Positions 60,597-63,738 of a stretch of 63,738 nt of DNA are shown piece by piece; positions within the stretch are counted from its first letter, which is position 1; each line of letters begins with the position of its first letter. The notes under the pieces are model-generated. The model saw only the letters and a list, made by a program, of their open reading frames with translations. It had not been told where the DNA came from and did not search any database. The DNA is from Bacillota bacterium (GTDB lineage Bacteria; Bacillota; Clostridia; Christensenellales; Aristaeellaceae), in NCBI GenBank assembly GCA_023416585.1, contig JAEZHM010000063.1:1-63738 (forward strand), read 5' to 3'. Position numbers and translations under genes: made by a program.

Positions 60597-61553
60597 ATGA
60601 ATTTTCCCCCAAGCTTGCAGTGTGCGCTGGATCAGCTTCTTTCCGGCATGTGTCATGCGGATATGGTTCGGGACGCGCAGGCAATAAGCTCGCGTTACCG
60701 TACGCAAAGCGGTTCAGGTTCACGTCTTTTAACGCGGAATACGGAGGCGGCGGCTTATGCAACCTCCAGGATGCCCGCCACCTTTGGCGCTGTTTATGAC
60801 ACCCTTCAAAAAGCATTAGCCGCTTTCGGAAAAATACCCAAAACGATGATCGACGCCGGAGCAGGGACAGGGGCGGCTGCTTGGGCGGCGGATGCGGCTA
60901 TGGCGCTTGGCAGTATCCTTTGTCTGGAACGGGAGGAAGCCATGCATAGCTTAGGCCAGGAGTTGATGCGGTCGGGCTCCCCGGTTCTTCAAAATGCTGT
61001 TTGGGTAAACCGCGATGTATGCGCGGATGCGCTGAACGAGCATGCGGAACTTGTGGTCCTGGCCTATGTGCTGAATGAAATGCCGGAGGATAAGCGGGCA
61101 GCGGCAGTAGAAAAGCTGTGGAATGCCTCGGAAATGATGCTTCTGATCGTGGAGCCCGGCACGCCTGCCGGTTATAAAAACCTGATGGAAGCAAGAAGGC
61201 TTCTGCTCACCTTGGGCGCGCATATCGCCGCGCCATGCTCCCATGAAAGGGAATGTCCCCTGGCGGAAGGCGACTGGTGCCATTTTGCTTGCCGCATACA
61301 AAGGACGCAGCTTCACCGCAGGTTAAAAGGTGGGGAAGCGCCCTATGAGGATGAAAAATACGCTTACATGGCTTTCACACGGGAGCCAAGCCTTCCCGCA
61401 CGATCCAGAATTTTGCGTCACCCGCAGGTACGATCGGGCCATGTGATGATTACTGTCTGTGAGGTAGATGGCATCAAAACGCGAACGGTATCCAGGAAGG
61501 ATGGCGCGCTATACAAGCAGATGAGGAATATGGGAGCGGGAGATGGGATATAA
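60597..61553 (+). CDS. Rsm22-like SAM-dependent methyltransferase
   Basis: A 318-residue protein resembling the Rsm22 group, mitochondrial and bacterial methyltransferase-like proteins tied to small-subunit maturation. The SAM loop reads MIDAGAGTGAAAWAADAAM, then LCLEREEAM and the motif IV-like VVLAYVLNEMP. A cysteine set CSHERECPLAEGDWCHFAC near 218-236 is the family's probable iron-sulfur or zinc site. It begins 17 bases after the GerMN gene and is likely in the same transcript, though unrelated in role. Confidence 0.85.
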   Translation: MNFPPSLQCALDQLLSGMCHADMVRDAQAISSRYRTQSGSGSRLLTRNTEAAAYATSRMPATFGAVYDTLQKALAAFGKIPKTMIDAGAGTGAAAWAADAAMALGSILCLEREEAMHSLGQELMRSGSPVLQNAVWVNRDVCADALNEHAELVVLAYVLNEMPEDKRAAAVEKLWNASEMMLLIVEPGTPAGYKNLMEARRLLLTLGAHIAAPCSHERECPLAEGDWCHFACRIQRTQLHRRLKGGEAPYEDEKYAYMAFTREPSLPARSRILRHPQVRSGHVMITVCEVDGIKTRTVSRKDGALYKQMRNMGAGDGI

Positions 61554-61650
61554 TCTCATGTTATAGTCCGGTATCGGGTATTTTATGATGTGTGGAACAC
61601 AGAAAGTGACCTTCGAGCCCAGATTTCATGGTTTTGAACCACCCGCTCTT

Positions 61651-61693
61651 GAGCCATCCTATCTTATGTGGTAGGATGGCTTGCTGGTATTAT
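61651..61693 (+). promoter_or_regulatory. Hairpin and promoter ahead of the P-type ATPase
   Basis: AGCCATCCTA and TAGGATGGCT arms (about 61652-61681) form a stem without T-run; TATTAT (61688-61693) preceded by TGG follows directly. The 165-base spacer has no gene, and I see no recognised metal riboswitch in it. Confidence 0.45.
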
Positions 61694-61718
61694 GACGCTT
61701 ACCGAAAGGAGCACCCGC

Positions 61719-63738
61719 ATGGAATGGCATGGAAAGAACATGGAAGCCGTATTTCAGGAGCTTGATGTGCTTAAGGAAACGGGCCTTGACCGGGAGGAAG
61801 CCGGCCGGCGGCTTCAAAAGTATGGACCTAACGAGCTGCGCGCTCAAAAGGGACGCACCGTATTCCAGATGTTTTTAAGCCAGTTTGCCGACTTCATGGT
61901 GCTGATTCTGCTTGCGGCTGCCGTAATATCGGGTGTAGCGCTGCATGAATGGACTGACGGTATCATTATTCTGCTTGTAGTGGTTATAAATGCCGTTCTG
62001 GGTGTCATACAGGAAAACAGGGCGGAACATTCCCTGGCAGCGCTTAAGAAAATGGCGTCGCCTCATGCCAAGGTGCGCAGGGACGGGCAAGTACATATCC
62101 TGACCGCGGGTGAACTGGTGCCCGGCGATGTGGTTGTATTAGAGACGGGAGATTTTGTGCCCGCGGATATCCGCCTGTATAGTTGCGTGAACCTGCAAAC
62201 CCAGGAAAGTGCCCTCACCGGGGAAAGCACACCTGTGGAAAAGCGGGAGGGCGAGGTGGAGGAGAATGCTTCCCTGGGGGACAGGCGTAACATGGCTTAT
62301 TCCGGCAGCCTTGTCACGTATGGCCGCGGCGAAGGCGTGGTAGTGGAAACGGGCATGCATACGCAGCTTGGCCGTATCGCGGGGATGCTGGACAAGGAAG
62401 AGGGCGTGAAAACGCCTTTGCAGCGGCGTCTTGCAGGCATGAGCAAAAGACTGGCCTTTGCTGCAATTGGCGTATGTGCAATTGTTTTTTTAGTCGGTAT
62501 TCTGTATGGCAAAAACGCAGGTGAAATGTTCCTGACGGCTATTAGTCTGGCGGTGGCGGCGATCCCGGAAGGGATGTTAGCCATCGTCACTATTGTTTTG
62601 GCCATCGGTGTGCAGAAGATGATCTCCCAGCACGCTATCATCCGCCGCCTGCCCGCTGTGGAAACACTGGGCAGCGCCACGGTGGTCTGCTCCGACAAGA
62701 CGGGGACGCTCACTATGAACCGCATGACGGTGGTTGCCGCCAGCGCACCCTTTGAGGCGGGGGATGCCCAGGCTTTCCGGCGGCAGAGTGCCGCTGTACT
62801 ATTGGGCACGGCCATGGTACTGTGCAACGACGCACAGGAAGGAAAGGTGGAGGGAAAGGACGCCTTCCTAGGCGATCCTACGGAAACTGCGCTTCTCGAT
62901 TTTGCCAAAATATTAGGGTATGAGAAAAAGCGTTTGGAAGGGAAGATGCCAAGGGTCGACGAGGTGCCCTTTGATTCAGACCGAAAGCGAATGGCTACCG
63001 TTCATCAGGAGGGCGGAAAGATCCGCGTATTCGTAAAAGGCGGCCTGGATGAAGTATTGGATATATGCACCCATATCCAGGATGGCAAGATACGTCCCAT
63101 CACCCAGGAGGATGTGGATCGTATACAGCAGACTGCAAGGGAAATGGCCGATGCGGCTTTGCGGGTACTTGTCTTCGCTATGGGGGAAACGGCCTCGCTG
63201 TCCAATGGGGACAAGCAGGCAGATTATGAGAAAGAGCTCATCTTCCTTGGCATGGCTGGGATGATCGACCCGCCAAGGCCCTCCGCACGGGATGCCGTGA
63301 CCATGTGCCGCCGGGCGGGCATCAAGCCTGTGATGATCACCGGCGACCACAAGGCCACTGCGGCAGCCATCGCCAGGGACCTTGGCATATTAGGCAGGGG
63401 AGACAGAGTGCTTACAGGCCTTGAGCTTGCCAGAATGGATGACGACAGGCTGCGGGAAGAGGTGCGGAACATTGCCGTATACGCCCGCGTATCGCCGGAG
63501 CACAAGCTGCGCATTGTAAAAGCATGGCAGTCCTGGGGCGATGTAGTGGCTATGACGGGCGACGGTGTCAACGATGCCCCGGCATTAAAGCGCGCCGATA
63601 TCGGCATCGCTATGGGCATTACCGGCACCGAGGTGAGCAAGGAAGCCAGCGCCATGATACTGACGGATGACAATTTTGCCACCATCGTTTCCGCCGTATC
63701 CCAGGGGCGCACCATTTATAACAATATCCTCAAGGCGA
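61719..63738 (+). CDS. P-type cation-transporting ATPase, 5' part (runs off the window)
   Basis: The first 673 codons of a P2-type ATPase (calcium/PacL group). The N-terminal cation-ATPase domain (about 1-70, KYGPNELRAQKGRTVFQMF) leads to the actuator motif SALTGESTPVEK, M4 with AAIPEGMLAIVTIVLAIG, and the phosphorylation site CSDKTGTLTMN with Asp326. The nucleotide domain and the hinge MTGDGVNDAPALKRADIGIA complete what is visible. In M4 the usual PEGLP of Ca2+ pumps is PEGML, losing the second proline, so the ion is uncertain. AAAGGAG precedes the ATG. The last membrane helices lie outside the window. Confidence 0.93.
   Translation, partial: MEWHGKNMEAVFQELDVLKETGLDREEAGRRLQKYGPNELRAQKGRTVFQMFLSQFADFMVLILLAAAVISGVALHEWTDGIIILLVVVINAVLGVIQENRAEHSLAALKKMASPHAKVRRDGQVHILTAGELVPGDVVVLETGDFVPADIRLYSCVNLQTQESALTGESTPVEKREGEVEENASLGDRRNMAYSGSLVTYGRGEGVVVETGMHTQLGRIAGMLDKEEGVKTPLQRRLAGMSKRLAFAAIGVCAIVFLVGILYGKNAGEMFLTAISLAVAAIPEGMLAIVTIVLAIGVQKMISQHAIIRRLPAVETLGSATVVCSDKTGTLTMNRMTVVAASAPFEAGDAQAFRRQSAAVLLGTAMVLCNDAQEGKVEGKDAFLGDPTETALLDFAKILGYEKKRLEGKMPRVDEVPFDSDRKRMATVHQEGGKIRVFVKGGLDEVLDICTHIQDGKIRPITQEDVDRIQQTAREMADAALRVLVFAMGETASLSNGDKQADYEKELIFLGMAGMIDPPRPSARDAVTMCRRAGIKPVMITGDHKATAAAIARDLGILGRGDRVLTGLELARMDDDRLREEVRNIAVYARVSPEHKLRIVKAWQSWGDVVAMTGDGVNDAPALKRADIGIAMGITGTEVSKEASAMILTDDNFATIVSAVSQGRTIYNNILKA

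Noticed and set aside
61554..61718. Possible metal riboswitch ahead of the P-type ATPase
   Set aside because: The conserved GGGGAGUA-type core of the Mn2+ (yybP-ykoY) class is not present; only one simple hairpin is seen.

Overview
The window reads as chromosome from a Gram-positive member of the Bacillota, most likely a Clostridia-type gut anaerobe. Pointers are AGGAGG-type ribosome binding sites with ATG, GTG and TTG starts, a yqeY and tRNA block beside rplS, an rsmG-noc pair, a cdaA-cdaR (c-di-AMP) pair, GerMN lipoproteins, oligoendopeptidase F, an LmrCD-like heterodimeric ABC exporter and lipoproteins with Gram-positive lipoboxes. Genes lie on both strands in short operons and I see no prophage, intact insertion sequence or CRISPR array. 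The exact taxon cannot be fixed from the sequence alone.

Layout. 1-1900: start of a malic enzyme gene, a string of hairpins, yqeY, three tRNA genes (Leu, Gly, Gly) and rplS. 1955-8107: a sugar-isomerase-like TIM barrel, a solitary Cas6-type RNA endonuclease, a CapA-type protein, a repeat-rich spacer, a DacA-type D,D-carboxypeptidase, a GlsB-type membrane protein and a 54-residue unknown. 8279-23708: a complete hexuronate catabolism island with an IclR regulator, KDPG aldolase fused to a second domain, KDG kinase, TRAP transporter (dctP, dctQ, dctM), uxaB, uxaA, and on the other strand uxaC, uxuA, uxuB, followed by an atypical adenosine-deaminase-like enzyme and a zinc-ribbon unknown. 23938-28517: an Smr protein, an NlpC/P60 hydrolase and a radC-ydcF-rsmG-noc block. 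28812-34093: cdaA, cdaR, a tryptophan/glutamine-repeat membrane protein, a P-loop ATPase, a short RsmF-like protein and a GNAT. 34146-42194: ATP-grasp, ychF, a secreted VWA protein, uppP, and a GntP permease with a glycerate kinase. 42311-47613: cheW and a chemoreceptor, an AT-rich gap framed by 26-bp inverted repeats, and an unknown gene with pepF. 47629-55376: MFS transporter, topB and the ABC exporter pair. 55828-63738: a two-component system with two GerMN lipoproteins, an Rsm22-like methyltransferase and a truncated P-type ATPase.

How the genes work together. The uronate genes encode both branches (glucuronate by UxaC-UxuB-UxuA, galacturonate by UxaC-UxaB-UxaA) to 2-keto-3-deoxygluconate, then KdgK and KDPG aldolase to pyruvate and glyceraldehyde 3-phosphate, with a TRAP system for probable uptake of a uronate or related acid. 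Several other genes serve the envelope: DacA, UppP, CdaA/CdaR, NlpC/P60, CapA and the GerMN lipoproteins.

The least expected features are the lone Cas6, three families of hairpin repeats in the spacers (one of which appears to supply the C-terminus of an ABC exporter), a structured AT-rich element upstream of the chemoreceptor, and the c-di-AMP operon extended by uncharacterised genes.
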